The notes under the pieces are model-generated. The model was not told where the DNA came from, ran no database searches, and saw only the letters and a list, made by a program, of their open reading frames with translations. The position numbers and the translations under genes were made by a program. Below, one piece after another: positions 48,810 to 62,819 of a stretch of 64,000 bases of DNA (its first letter is position 1; every line of letters starts with the position of its first letter). The stretch is from Ascaris suum (Eukaryota; Nematoda; Chromadorea; Rhabditida; Ascarididae). Location: contig CM024174.1 in the NCBI GenBank assembly GCA_013433145.1, positions 7,906,336 through 7,970,335 on the forward strand, written 5' to 3'.

Positions 48810-51800
48810 TGTTACCTACACCATCGAGTGAACCAACGCGTGCACAACGTATGCAGATAAAGCAGATACGCCACGAAGATTTATCAAGTGGGAAAAGTAA
48901 GGTCATGCTTGAATAGTGGTAGGCGAAAGCGGAATCCGGTTTAATCCTTGATCACATGCACAGGTAAAACCTGATCTCGACTAGGCTGCTATCTTTTACT
49001 CCCCCACCTAAAAAGACTAAGGATGCAACCGAGTTAAACATCTTCCTATTAATGCCGCTTCAGAACGTCGACTTGGAACGCCCTGAAATCGGAGTTCAGA
49101 GTTACAAACTTCTGGGACTTTATTAGTATGAACCACTAAGTGGAATCCTTCCTGGAGATGACACTATCCGCAAACGGAATCCGCCTCGGGCTCGTTTTCC
49201 TGGTGTGCCTAACGTTTACAGTATACGAGAAGCGAAATGATGTCCAAATTTTGCATGGCTCGTTTGAAACTGCTTAGCATTAACGACAGCAGTCAAGGCC
49301 TGCACAGTTTTCACACCGAAACCGCAAACATTAGCAAACGTGGGTGTGATTCTATTGCAATTTTGCAGCTGTGATCCTCTTTTGCAGCATGACCCTGATG
49401 TCTTGCAATTCTGAAAATGTGATCCTAATAACTGGCAATTTTTCGAAGCAAAACTAACACCTCGGAATTCTGCAAACATAACCTTGATATTTTATAATTG
49501 TGCTGCGATGACCCCAATACCTTACAATTCCAAGAAATACTTGCGGGAAAATCTATATGCAATGCGTTGCATCATCTCAACATCCTACAAGCAAAAGGCA
49601 GGAGTTTTCTTTCGATATTCTCAACAAATCATCTCTTGCTCAAGCACTAAAGCATTAAATAAGCTCAATCATTTTGCAACTGAACGAAACGAAAAGCCGT
49701 TGTGTATATGTTGAGTGAAATTTTGAAGCGTTCTACGAAAGTTGGCGAGCACTCAAAGAGTTGTCGTGAATGTCTTCGTTCAGGTAAGAGCAGGATGCTC
49801 TTCAAGGATACTTCACCGCAAAACAACACTGACGATACATCACTGACCACCCATTTCTACCTTAGAAAAGGTCCGCTGAGTGAACGTTTGGTAGGTTGCA
49901 GCAGCGAATTACTAATGCCACATGCCTCCACCTTTCTCAACAACTAGCGATAACAAGCTACATCGAACGCCATTGCATAATCGATACAGAACAACTAGGT
50001 TCAGACTTCCTCGCCTCGTGCAGACACTCAGTCCCTCAGTGGCGTCATCAACTGATACGCTGTGGATCGGTTGAGGGAGAAACTACGCTGATCGTCGTTG
50101 CAAAGTTTCTGGACAACACACGAAACACGTTCAGCATAATCCCAAGAGCGTTACGCACTGGAAAATCAGGGAGTTCTGGAGCAAGAGCGAAACACAGACA
50201 ACATTCTTTGAGGAATTAAGGATTATTTCATCTATCGTGGCCGATCTTTTATCCCCAAGGACCTTATACGCACAGCAAACGGATGAAGCACTAAAGCCAA
50301 CGAGAGTGGGCACGAGGCACAGACATGAATTTGACAAAGTTGCATTATTTGTTTTAAAAAAACAACAAAGGAAGTGTGGAAAAGTCCGCGCTTCATACTC
50401 TGGTCACCTTTTGTCTCTGTGTCACTTCCACCACTCGAAAGGCCCCAATTCCGACAAAAGAGGATATGACCAGTAATAGTAATAAATTCGTGCAGGACCT
50501 GCTGCAAACATATATGATAGCGCTCCACGAGCAAACCCCAACGAACGAAGAAAATAGCGCACTGCTCCAGAGTGAAGCGGTGTTTGAGAACCTCGTGAAC
50601 AGAGACGGTCACATTCGTGCCGATCGCGGTGTGTCTCTTCAAAATGCGGTTTTTGTTAGAGGATAAGTTTGCAACTAAAAAGCATGATAATTGAAGGGGA
50701 AGCGTTCAGAAAAGTGGAGACGAAACATGGCCTCGCCACTTCCGGCAGTTCCGGTTCTGGTATCGCTGCAATTACTCTCCATTACTTTCCAAGTGCTTCC
50801 ACAATCGCTAACATGGCGTTATAAGTGCGGTTATGAACGTAAAAAATAGACGTTGAAATAAATCTGAAATCGCTAAGGCGTAGAGGCGAATATGCCGCCC
50901 CTCAGGTGTACCGTCAGAGACGATTAAGCAAAGAGACTGGGGAAAGAAGGAAATATACGGAGAAAACTAAGTTGCACAGGTATATCGAAAACTTTGAACG
51001 AGACGATGCACATTCAAAAGAACTGCAGTAAACTAGAAACTTCGACAGCGCATGGCAATTTGTGTGAGCGGTAACGAAAGGGCAATTCAAAGTGTAGCCA
51101 GTAGTTGTCAGCAAAACAAACGAGAGTGCAGAAGCACGTGTTGAAAAAATGAATTTGCGCAGAAACAATGGGGGTGGGTGGGTGGTTCTGGAGGCAGACA
51201 GGTGGTTTTCTTTTTCAAGGTCTCTAACGATCGCACCTCCGCATTTTCATCCGGTATAAAATTCTAAGATTCATTGTGTAGTATTGTCCACTGCGCGGTC
51301 CGTTGTAAAGCTCCGATCAGACTTGTTAGATCCGCTCAACCGAGCCGCCCCTCCCAGCACCATCATCTGGTCAAGGGCGGCGGGATAAGTCTCGACATCA
51401 CAAGAGCAACGACGGTGAATCGGCTCGTCAACATCCAACGGGCAGGAAACCAGCGTAAGCCGTAACTTTCACGCGACTAACGTGCAAGAAGTAGGGGCCG
51501 AACTAAACGCCATATGAGCCAAGTGGATCAGAGGAGCATTGGGTCAGCGAGGTATGAAGAGACATTTATTGGTAATGAATGCTCTGTAGATTGAAACAAA
51601 CAAATAAATAAATAATTAAATTCTATGAAAGTGTTTACATATGCTGAAGCCGCCCCTCTTAGCTGTAAGTTTGGAGTGTTTTGCTGGGCGAGCGCGTCCA
51701 TTTGTGGAGAAAATTCAAAGAGTTCATCGAAGAGAAAGCTAATTTCACAGACAAATTCTTCGCTGGTCCCTTTATCGAAAGCGACGGCGCTCTAGCATAT

Positions 51801-54800
51801 GCAAATCTATAGCACTTGCTCTCTTCATCTAGTTAAGAATCGCGCACGATATAAGGAGACATTCTCAGTGAATTTTAAGCGTTTTTCAATGAAATTGCCG
51901 CTGTGGAGATTGGATGGAGATGAATCAGTGAAGGCAAACTCGAGAAATGGATGAATATAGATTGTGGACATTTTAGTGGGCAAGGAGCATCTCAGATGGG
52001 AATGCTCGCAGAATGGGAGAAACGTTGCAGTTGCAGTCCTAGAGAGGTGACTTTGCGGGCAATGGCAGTGTGCTGATTTCGAAAAGAGCGCGAGGCTGCA
52101 AGTGCGGAGCCGATGACAATAGCAATGCTCAGCAATACTGTCGCACTCGATGAGAGTTGACGGTAGAGAAGAACTTTCGAGTATTTTGTTGAAAAGTAAC
52201 TAGCGAATATTTTATATATTCATTTCGAAGGGAATAAATATTTCGAGAAAGAGGTATATTATGTGTGGCTTTCATCAGAGGTGTTTTATGAGGCTCGGAG
52301 ATTGCTGATGCAGAAAGAACTGTGACTGACTCAGGAATTTAAAGGTTAAGCACTAGACACTATCGAGGATAATGAGTGTGAAATCTCGCTTGAGGTTTGT
52401 CAGTGCATCATGAAAGTACGGATTCACTCTCCGTTGTAACGTTCTCTTTTATATTAAGACGAGTGCTGAAGTAAAATTTTCAACGCCCTTTGAAAGAATA
52501 TTTGACTCGTTCTTTGCGAACAAGAATTCCCTTCTAGACAGACAACTTCCACGAGAAATTCCACGTTTCGCTTTCCTTCGTGATAATGAAATTTTGTCTT
52601 AGAATTTTGCAATTGTGGACTGAAGAAGGTTGATTCTTTGCTGGTCAAAAAGGAAACCATTGATGGAGCACGAAGAACGGCTGCAAAGTGAAATGCAACC
52701 AATCATATAAAGTGTCAACAGGAAAACAACGTCCAGCATGGAGCGTGGACTGCTCAGATAAACTTAGTTGTGAGGTGCACGGTATTCCCAAAAGTATTAT
52801 TTCTCATGTGTCGTATGAATGGCAAAGATGAATGCAGCCTACTAGCCGCGAAAGACGACCAAATAAAAGGAAACAAACTGGAAGTCGACTACGTGCCACT
52901 GTTGAAGAAGTTGCAAAACTCGAAATCTCTCATAAGCGGGCTCGCGTGCACGGTCCAACAAAATATTTCTTCGGGTGGAATATTTGGGCCGCTATCAAAG
53001 TGAGCAGCCGGTAAAAGCAATCTTACACTGACAAAGGATCTCGAATTCGTCGGCCGACGTGGAATATCCACGTAGCGCGATTTGCCGAACAACGTCATCG
53101 GTGATCGCTCTGACATGTTTGGTTATTCGTTTTAGGTTTGATTTGTTTGATGTGATTGACGATCCAGTGATTGACACAAACAAATGGAGTAGCACGCATG
53201 CATAACTGCAGTCATTAATATGTAAATGAGCCGGTTGATTTGCTGAAATTCGGCTCACTCAGTCACCATAATTTTCGCATATTAAATTGGTGTGAATGAA
53301 CCGTTAAAGCTGTTCCTCTCTGCAGCCCATTCATTTCTAATTACGGTTCCTCAAGCGGTCTGCATACGGAATGGGTGAGGAGTTTGTCAAAGATGATAGA
53401 CTTGTCCGGCGAGAGGACTGGCAGCTTCCTGCGAGAGTTTTGTGCGAGACTCATCGCTGAAGCGTTGTTATCGATGCGTTCAAGTCGCCGTAATTAGTAC
53501 TGACAATGTTGCAGCAATACTCTACACTTTTCACTTTCTCTCGCAGCTAAAAATAATAGTAGCATATCATGTTCCGGATCTAATCAAAACGTTGATATGC
53601 AATTGTGCTTTTTGGTTGATATTCCCCATGACTTTGATGTTTACGAGGTCTGCAGCAATAGACTTACTTTGCACTCGCTGCCACAACTTGAAGATCCCAC
53701 ATTTTGAAGACAGAAGATGCATTAAGCAGATTGTTCCAATTGCTACTCAAGCCAGTTTGTGTTAGTAACTATTGATAGTAACTCCAAGAATGGAAGCGCA
53801 ACTAGTAAAGCTTCATATATAGCGATCTACTGGGAGTAGACTGCAGGTTGCCCTGGAAGATTCGTTCAGAACATCACACGACCCTGGAATGTACAAATGA
53901 ACTTTCATCACTTTTGAATTCCCCATAATATCAGAAGTGAAAGGAGAACAATTTTGCCTCATAAGCTGCTCATGGTATGCGGACTATTGCGCCCCTTACA
54001 GCCATCTAATGATGCTGCTTACCGTTGGCTTGTTCTGTGAGGTTGCAGCACTTTCCGGTTTGGTCGAGCCATAAGTGCAAATGGTTGTACCATTTGGGCA
54101 AATAAAACTGCCACAAGCATCGTGAAGGGGAAGAATTTCCCGTTGTACTAACGGAAGTCTCCATACTGGTGGAAAGAGAAGGAGTAAACTCACCCCTCCC
54201 TCAGGAAAGAAGGGGAGGTGGAGGGTTGCGTTAAAAGGACGTGCACCAACGGGAATTTTCCGTGCAGGGGCATGTACCAACCTTTTAGTTGCATATATCC
54301 CGTTAGAAGTGCCCATGAGGATGAGTATTTTTCGCGTTAAACTTCTCGCAAATGGCTTTAAGCGGTGCCCTGTAAGATGCTTCCTTCAGTGTGCCTTCAA
54401 AATTGACTTGCTCTCATAATATTTAAGGTTTTCTGATGAGAGTGCACTGGAATAAAAATCCTGCATTCGTTACAACAGATGCTTTTCAGGGAAGGGAAAA
54501 TCTCCTGCCTCTACCAAGAAACCGAAGAAAAACGTGAGTTTCCATAACCTCAAGGCATAGCACATGATTCGAATAAGAGATATGCGGAAAACATCGAGCA
54601 TAAGGCGTGATGGCGGCTTGCGGTCAACGTCGAAGGCGCATACTGCCAGCTGCTTTCAACCTTACATGGGGTGTGGTGCTGAATACTTTTTGAGCCCGAA
54701 TTATTTCCTTATTCTACCAATCTTTACATAGCAATGATGGTAACTGTTGCGTTTTTATTTGACTTATTATTAGCCTTCAATGTCAAAGAAAGAAATCCTT

Positions 54801-57800
54801 GCATGTAGCATCATAGACTTTTATTCCACTCGTCAATTGAAGTGGCACGTCATGGCACGGGGCCATGCTCGAAGTGGTAGAGGATAGATATAAATAGGTA
54901 TGTTAAAGGGGTCACTGAGGAGATCGTGATTGCTCGTTATGGGCAGTGCACCATGATCGTTTCTTCTCGTATCTATATACGTCTACTCTTCTCAGAGTCC
55001 AGTACCGTACAGTCAACTTTAGTCGTTCCCCCAGCCAAGCATCATTTCCACAAGGATGCTCGAGTACACTGGTGCTTCCTGTTGTGCGTGCTCTGCTCTT
55101 TGTCCTTTTTCTGTGCTTCCCATAACTTCAAGTAGTCAGGTTGTCATCCTCCCTTTTGTTTTATCTAGTTACCTTCGCCTCCAATAAGCACAAGTGCTCG
55201 TACACTTCAATATGTCTAAGGAAAAAGAAAGATTAAACATACCACTGGATATGGTGCAAAATCTTCCTCGTTTGGAATTGAAAAATTATTACTGATGCCG
55301 AATAGTGAATAATGAAGCGTAAAGGAGCATCTGTATCACCGTACGAAGCACAGTGGTTCACTCACATTGATAAACATGAAAGTAGCTCTCTCGAAAAGAG
55401 AGTCTTTCAAATGTAAAGTAAAATATAACTCCTCAAGCAAACATTTCCTCCAGAATTAAGAAACCTGCAAATCCTTGATGTATGCAGTTCATATAACAAG
55501 GCTCTGCGATGTTTACTCCAGAACGGACGTGGTCAGAAAGCTCCTGGGGGACGAAGGGGATGGAGCGCCAATGATCTCTTATTATTCCGTGGCGTCTGCT
55601 TATATTAAAAATAAATCTCGAGACTACACTTTCCTCCTGCATAATGTCTGAGAATTGAGGAAGGAGGGAAGGTTGGGGTGTCCGATCCCTTTCTCTTGCT
55701 TGTGACCTCGGAAGCAGTGTTCATTTCTGATATTACATATGTAACTAATCATGCTTTGGTATATTATACATCTGCGGCACCTATCGCACCAGGTATATGT
55801 TGCAGTATTGCTCTGATGATGTGGGCCAGAGGCAAAGCTGACCCCTGGTGCCCTCAGGTGATTTCCGTGCTCCTGGGATGCCTCGGCCCGACAGCAATTC
55901 TAGTGACTTCTAGGCAGAAGCACCTGGATACCGAGGCGTTATGCCGATCTCAGTGCGTATGCAGATCATACTACCTTCGACGGCGGACAGCCCTTTCCAA
56001 AGCGCTTCGACTAGTGCTATTAGCGATTATTTTCCAAGTCCCAGCCATAACAGTGCGGACTGTGCGTCCTAAAACGAAACCTTAATCAAGCACCTCACAC
56101 GCCATGTAACATAGCACAGGTTCTCTAGAGTGACTGGCTATGAATTAGAATGTGTGCTTCCGGATCACTCCGCAGGGAATGGGAACCTGCGTGCTGCGGA
56201 CACAAGAAATTAGCGTGGCAGGAGAACATTTTTGCTCGAACGACAACACGTTTGAGGGAAGGGTGTTATTGGTTCAAAGTTATCTTTGCGCGATTTTGTT
56301 TGAGAAAGAGAGAGTTGCCAGCGAACATAAGAGGAAGAAAGCTCGAGGAGAGGAGAGTGCGAAAAAGAAGAGACTAAAGACGAATACGATGGATAAAAAT
56401 CGGAAGAAGAAGAGCCCGGAGAATGGCGGAAAAAGGAAGACACAAGATAAACGAGCAAAGGTGGGTGACACTGGCGTAGTTTGTTTGTACAGGCTCCCAG
56501 CTGAAGTCATTCAGAATTTCGGGTTTTCCATCAAGAAAAGAAGCCTCTATTTAAATGCATTTTTGCTTCTGAATAACGCATCACTCTCGAGTATGGAAAC
56601 CGATCCGCAAAATGGAATATTCACACAGACAGTGCTTTCAACATTCCGCGTTAAAAGTTAGTAACAACTTTCACAGCTTCGTTGCAAAAGTGATTCTGAT
56701 TATCCTCATCATTTCAGAAGCTTCGTTCTGTCTTCGAGAAAGCCAGCAGAGGGGTTTTAAACGCCGGCAGTAATTCACTTTTCTTGGCTAAGTAAGTACT
56801 ACCCGTAGCCACTTGAAGGCGGTGTCAAGTAGAGCATAACGGAGGGCCTGGTAAAATTGGACCATCTGTTGAGGTGCGTTCGATCGAACCATAACAGGCG
56901 AAAGGCTTAGCGACAACGAGCGACAGTGCAGATTTCCGCTGATCCTGCAAAATATTCACCTGTTTGCAACAAGAATTGGTGCATGCATCGCACCCACTGC
57001 TAAGGAATTGCTTTGCTTATCATTGGTGTAGTTCAGAGATGTGTCATTAAGCAATTCGGAAACTTTCCCACCTTTAGAACTTCCAATTGTGGAGTCAAAC
57101 TTGACGGGCTGTTTCCCACTCCGTCGTCGTGCTGCCCATTTATCTAATGCGCGTGTTTAACATATGCTTCATACTCACCTCAAATACGGTCTCTCATGTG
57201 ATTTATTTTTATTGATTATGGGATTCACCCTCAGCTAATGTGGCCCTAAAGAGATATGGTTATTTGATACGAATACAGCGGGATGTTGAACCTTCATCGC
57301 TATGGAAATCTTCCACGCATTTTTAGCCCTAATGTATGCCGTTATGCATAACGTATCTCGACCCACGCATAACGTAGTACAGGATGGAAATGTTAGATGA
57401 CAGTGCAAGAAAAAGCTCGATGTGAATCAGGCTGCTAAGCATAGAAGATTGCTATCTGTGCTCAGCACCAAGTCAACAGCGCAGGGCACTAAGATGCACT
57501 TATTATTACAGGTTAAGGCTATTCGAAGTGGAGAGAAAAAAATCGGCATTTAAGAGGTGAAAAGTGAAAAGCTTATTTATGCGGCAAGTCAGGAGTAAGG
57601 AGTATATTTGAAGCTCGCTCATGAGGTTGCAATATTCGGCGTTAGGAGTCATACTTTTCAGGGAACGTGCCGTACTTTTCAGCAAGGAGATATGAGCATT
57701 TTGTTGTGAATGGCGGCGGCCGAAAGAGGGGACCGATAGGGGAGGACAAGAGTCAATGACCGTCCGTCGGTCCCAATATGCGGGAGCACAAGCAACATAG

Positions 57801-60800
57801 GAAATGCACTTTATGAGGAGCATCGTGGAGTCCAAACAGAGTCGAGCCAAATGTTCGCAAGTGAGCCGTGCCTCCTGACTTAGGCCCCAGAGATCGCATG
57901 GGCTGGCACAAGAGCACATAAGTTGATCAGTGGCATATGTGAAGAACAGCACTACGAAAATCGGTTATAAGAGTAAATGTAATCACTGTATTATTATATC
58001 ACAAGTAGACATCTTGGATTGGCTCTTCGGTGCCATACAGAATGCATTTGCTGGTACAGGCTGTGCGTCAACAGCGAGAGTGTCATGTGAGCAATTTGAA
58101 CTGGCGAGAACGAGAGGCTCACCATGCAGCTTCAGCTGTTCACGAGATTTAATGGTTTAACTTCTGTTACGAGACAATCGAGTCCCGGCTCTCCCCTCCC
58201 CTTTCTTCTTCCCTTTTATGAGTTGCTGATATCCAAGAAGAGAAACAGACATATAAGAATCGAACTGTGTAAGCTGCAAGAACCGGATAATAATCAACGT
58301 CTAACCGGTCAATACTCATTTTGCTCTTCGGACTCTGCCAGCGTGTCGTACAGTTATTATGATGTTTATCTATGAATTTCGCATTAATCTGCAGGTAGCA
58401 CCCGAATCAGCGGAAGCAGGATTCGTCGAGAATGACGAACACTACGTGGAATATCAGGTATGCCTTGAGTTGTAGTCACTGTCATTCCATTGTGAGCAAC
58501 TGTGTGGCGAAGCTTATTTGCCCTCGTCTTCCCCATGGTGGTTTTCTCGGCCGTTCCTTCACAAGTCTTCATTATCCCTGAGCGCATTTAAAGTATATCC
58601 CACACAGTCGTCTACTTAGAAATTTTATGACCTGCATATTCTACCATTATCGTATATAAATGCTTTTCAACGTGTTCTGCGCATATGCACAGGGGAGCGA
58701 TTGATTCTTTCTTGTCACACGAGCTATTTCTTGAAATAGACCCTCCGGCTTTGCTGGCAGGTAAGCGCTTTAAGTGTTTTGCGTTGAGGTTTTTTTCTGA
58801 TTATTCCCTCTGTTCGTTGATCGCAGTGGCACATATGGGCCCATACCTTCTAGTTTCGGAGAAAATGGTGATTCACAATTTTCGAATATATGGCCCATTC
58901 TACTAGGCACAGGTGATATTTCAGCGTGTGCATACGTTTTGACAAAGCCCATCGGATAGGCATATTCGAACTCCTCTTATATATCGATGTTGGGTTCCTT
59001 GCTGACAACGCAAAAATATAGCGTTGCTAGAAACCACCTGCAGAGGTGGGCATCGAGGTCAACTGGTGTGCATGCATGTTGTGCGGGCATGAGCAGGTTC
59101 ATGCAGAAAGTTGATAAACTATTAGTAACTCATATCCGATGATGGAACTGGTTATTACAATGTACCAGCGTTCGTGGCAAATCTGAAAAGCACAAAGAGG
59201 AATCTGGAGCTTGTGGAACTTGGGGTGTTCCGCTTATTACGATACGATAGAAAAGATAACTGTAACTACTAATATGCAGAAAAATTGCAGAGATTTACTC
59301 TGTCAGATTTGCTCAGTTGCTGGGATCATATTGGGCAAATGCTTTCTCAGCTGAAAACTGTATCCTCATTTTCTTTCCATGGAAATGCGCAATAACGTGT
59401 GTTATATGCAAGTACGCGTACATATACGCTTGGAATCTTTAACTTACAAAGCAAAAAAGATGCGGCGGCAAAGTTCGTATAATCAACACCGAAAGGTAGT
59501 ATCCTACACTGAGTCTCGTCACATTTGCCGTATATTTTATGAATTTAAGGACAATCGAAATTCGCGAGTCAGTTGTAGGTTTGTCTGTTTCATTGCTCGT
59601 GCATACATCCTCGCTAGCATTATATATCGCAATGCCATACTGTTCAAATCAACTCGCTACTTGAGAACGAGGGAAGTGAGGGAGGGGAAGAGGAGAAGAC
59701 TCGTATGTATTTAAAGTTTTAGAGGGATCAAAATGGTTCCCATGAGTTTCAGCTTAAACCCGGTCAACATCCTCGTGGCGAAGCTCGTAGCAGCAAAGAC
59801 ACGAAATCTCCACACACTCCGCTTACTCCCAAACGTCAAAACGAAGTTCAAGATGGTACGTACGTATTTACGACGATAATGCAGTAGTAACTGTTGCGAC
59901 AGCAATGCTTTGCGACAAGCGCTATTTCAAAAAAGGTGGTGCTTCTCCAATTTCCCCATCCCAACTCTCTCCGCCACAACGACGGATCATTCAAGTATTC
60001 TCAAGTAGGCAATCTACAGAGCGTTTACAAGAACTGTGAATGAATTCTGCGTAACGTGAACTCCACGTCTAGATGTAACCGCCCCTAAATTGTACATTTC
60101 AGTGCGGATTTCAGGTTGTCTCTCATAACAGCCCCTTGCCCACAACTAGTGGCTGTTGAGTTTCTCAAATATGTTAATTTAATTCGCTCCCACTCCCTTC
60201 TTCCAACTTACGAGTTATTTTCTATGGAAATTCGTCCGCCTCTTCTAGCTTCAAATATGGTGGATTCAGCTTTTGAATGCTCCGACTGGCTTGTGCTCAT
60301 GCTGTGCTCGGACCATGCACCGAATAAACCTATTGCGGTAGTCAAAAGCCGAAAGTGTATTTAGTAGGCAGTGAGGTTGGTAATTCCAAACTCCAGTTTC
60401 TTGGCAACTGTGACATCCAGCTATTTGCTACCTCATTTTTCTTCCTGTCATGCCCAAGGTGATGTGAGTATGGCTTTTATGTGTGCAAATGCAAATGATC
60501 ACCGTTATTTTAGCGCAGTAAACACATTTTTGAGCTCTTTCGTATCTACTTCGGTGGAAAAACCCTTTCCAATTGTTTGCAGTGCCTTATCGTTACATTT
60601 TCACACGTGGTTGAGCAGCAGCAATTATAGGATGAACGTGTGAATGGGTAGTGACGAGTGGAGTCGTGCGCGAGCAATGTTTCCAGCTCTCCCCATCCTC
60701 TCCTTCCCAATATGCTGAAAGCTCGTTATGAGTGCTCCGCCATCTAACTAGAGGGCTGAAGGAATCGAGATTTTTCTTTTCACAGGTTGGAAGCTTAGAT

Positions 60801-62819
60801 CATAAGTCTGGAATTAAATTTAACTCAACAGAAATTGTGAAATCCATTGTTTCCAATGATCGAGAGGTATTATTTCATGTTTAAATGATTACGATATGTT
60901 CGTGCCTGCCAGGGCGATACAAGTGATGAGCCAGCCGCCGAGAGGTCAATACATTAATTCAACATCAAGTAAACGGAGGAAAAAACAGGCATGCATTTTC
61001 TATTATAGCTTTTTGAAGCAATAGCAGCAATCAACGATTCACCGGAAGCTTCATTTGGGGTGTATATGTCGAGATACCCCGTCCTTGCACTCCACTGTTA
61101 CCGCTCTCAATCGATGACCACGTACACTTTCACAAACAATCCTTATAGTCTCCGATTTGCAATCAATTCCTTCGTTTTAAAGGAATAGCTTCTTCAACAG
61201 ATCACAGAACGGTTCATTGCGGGCGCCACACTGTCTTGGTATTCTTCCCACAACACGCTTCTTTTACACTTTGCTGTGTGATGCAGCTTTGAGACCATCG
61301 AGGTTACAGTGTTTGTACTGAACAAAGAAATTTCTTCACTCGATTTAAGAGTGTAAGACCTTACATTCACTAATTCGTTCGGTCGATGCAGCCTGCATTT
61401 TGCGCGGAATCAGCGACGCGAACAAGCGATATATAAGGATTGGCAGAAAATACACATAAGGAGAGGAAGACAGTAGTGCAGACGAAAGAAGCACAGTTAC
61501 GGTCAGACACTTCGACGAAAGGGAGCTCCTTTGAGCTCCTGATCAGGGGCTACTCCTGGTCCGATTCAGCAGGAAAATGGCAGAGTTTGTTTCGGGCAAT
61601 TCCGCCCGGGCTCCGCTTTCATTTCTTCTAATGCATCTTACCCCATCTTACTTCCATTGAGGCGTCTCGTTTTTGCATTGCCATTTCCGTTGATGCACAT
61701 CGATTTAGCTCCTCGCTGACGTCGCTGAGGCGGCTGGCCTCTTTTTGCCGTGCAGCGGCTCCAGCGAGGCGCTATGATGCAGTTCTCGAGTAGCCAATGT
61801 TGTACCTCCAGAAAGTGGACCATTGCTTGCTTTTTTGGATTCCATTGCAGTGCAAGAGAGTTTTGACTGCGTGGCTCGACAGCTACTTTTATGACACGTG
61901 AGCAACGGAGACGCGCAATCACTAATGAATGAGGCGATTTCACACCTTGTAGGTAAGGCCTAGGGACAATGCATTCTCAGTGGAAGCCCCAGAATGAGTA
62001 TTTCCTGTGCAATCTGTACAGTTTAACAACGATTTGAAAGTGTTTTTTGTTGCTGTATGCCGCAGTCGGCGCGGAGTTTCACTTGGCTGCATACGAAACA
62101 TAGCCTGATGAAAGAGGGAAAAATCTGCCGAGGGCACAGCGAGCCACAAGAGACGAAGAAAGGACGAGGTGGGAGGCTCCTATCATTCGCAGGTTTAGGT
62201 AGCACCCGGCCGGTCTAGTCTTTTTCTCGCTGTTGCACAAAGCGAATCTGCATGCTTAACAAAATTTCGACCAAGAAGTGCTTCATCAAATATTTATAAC
62301 GCTTCTGAGTATATATGAGACCTGCGTGATGTGCCTGCCTCTTTGGACCACCCACTGAGCACGAACTTTATGCTGGTTCATTAGCGCACCGAATCAAAAT
62401 TTAACTTCACACGTCTAGGCGAACATCGCTAACAGATTTAACTGAGTGCTCAACTCGGCTCTGTATCAAGTTGTGCTGTCCCTGACATTGGATCATATCG
62501 GCAGCGTTCACGACGCCGTTCTTTTCAGTCGTTCAACTGAAAGTTGCTCGATTCTTGCTAGAGTGGACTGCCAACTGAAGCAATTTAAAAAATTTTTTAT
62601 GGCGAAAAGGTTTGCAGTTGGGAGTGTTCACAAAAAATCTTTGCTAAGGCTGGGTCGTGGTTGAATACAGGGAGGGGCTCTAAGGAAGTAGATGTGGAGT
62701 TCGGTGATCCCGAGAGTCGGATCATGCGAACCGCGGTTGTCTCGAAAATCACGATGGCCTCGGAGGCTCTCGAACGGTAGTGCAGAGTTATCAATATTAG
62801 GATTTAAAGGTTTAAAGAC
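48810..62819. other. Anonymous sequence, no supported gene
   Basis: No exon chain or domain could be recognised in these 14 kb. Notable but unsupported frames are 49702-49792 (plus, reaching a GTTCAG|GTAAGAG donor); 50376-50666 (plus) opposite 50232-50642 (minus); 55678-56085 (plus, hydrophobic, no ATG start); and 56312-56460 (plus, strongly Lys-rich, reaching a GTGGGT donor). A GC-richer stretch at 51290-51520 looks foreign to its surroundings and may be a repeat. Short related segments encoding a YEL(F/L)-type motif recur at about 58.2, 58.7 and 60.2 kb. Confidence 0.4.

Noticed and set aside
55678..56085. Hydrophobic 135-codon plus-strand open frame
   Set aside because: Open frames of this length are expected a few times by chance in 64 kb; there is no ATG at its start and no family resemblance.
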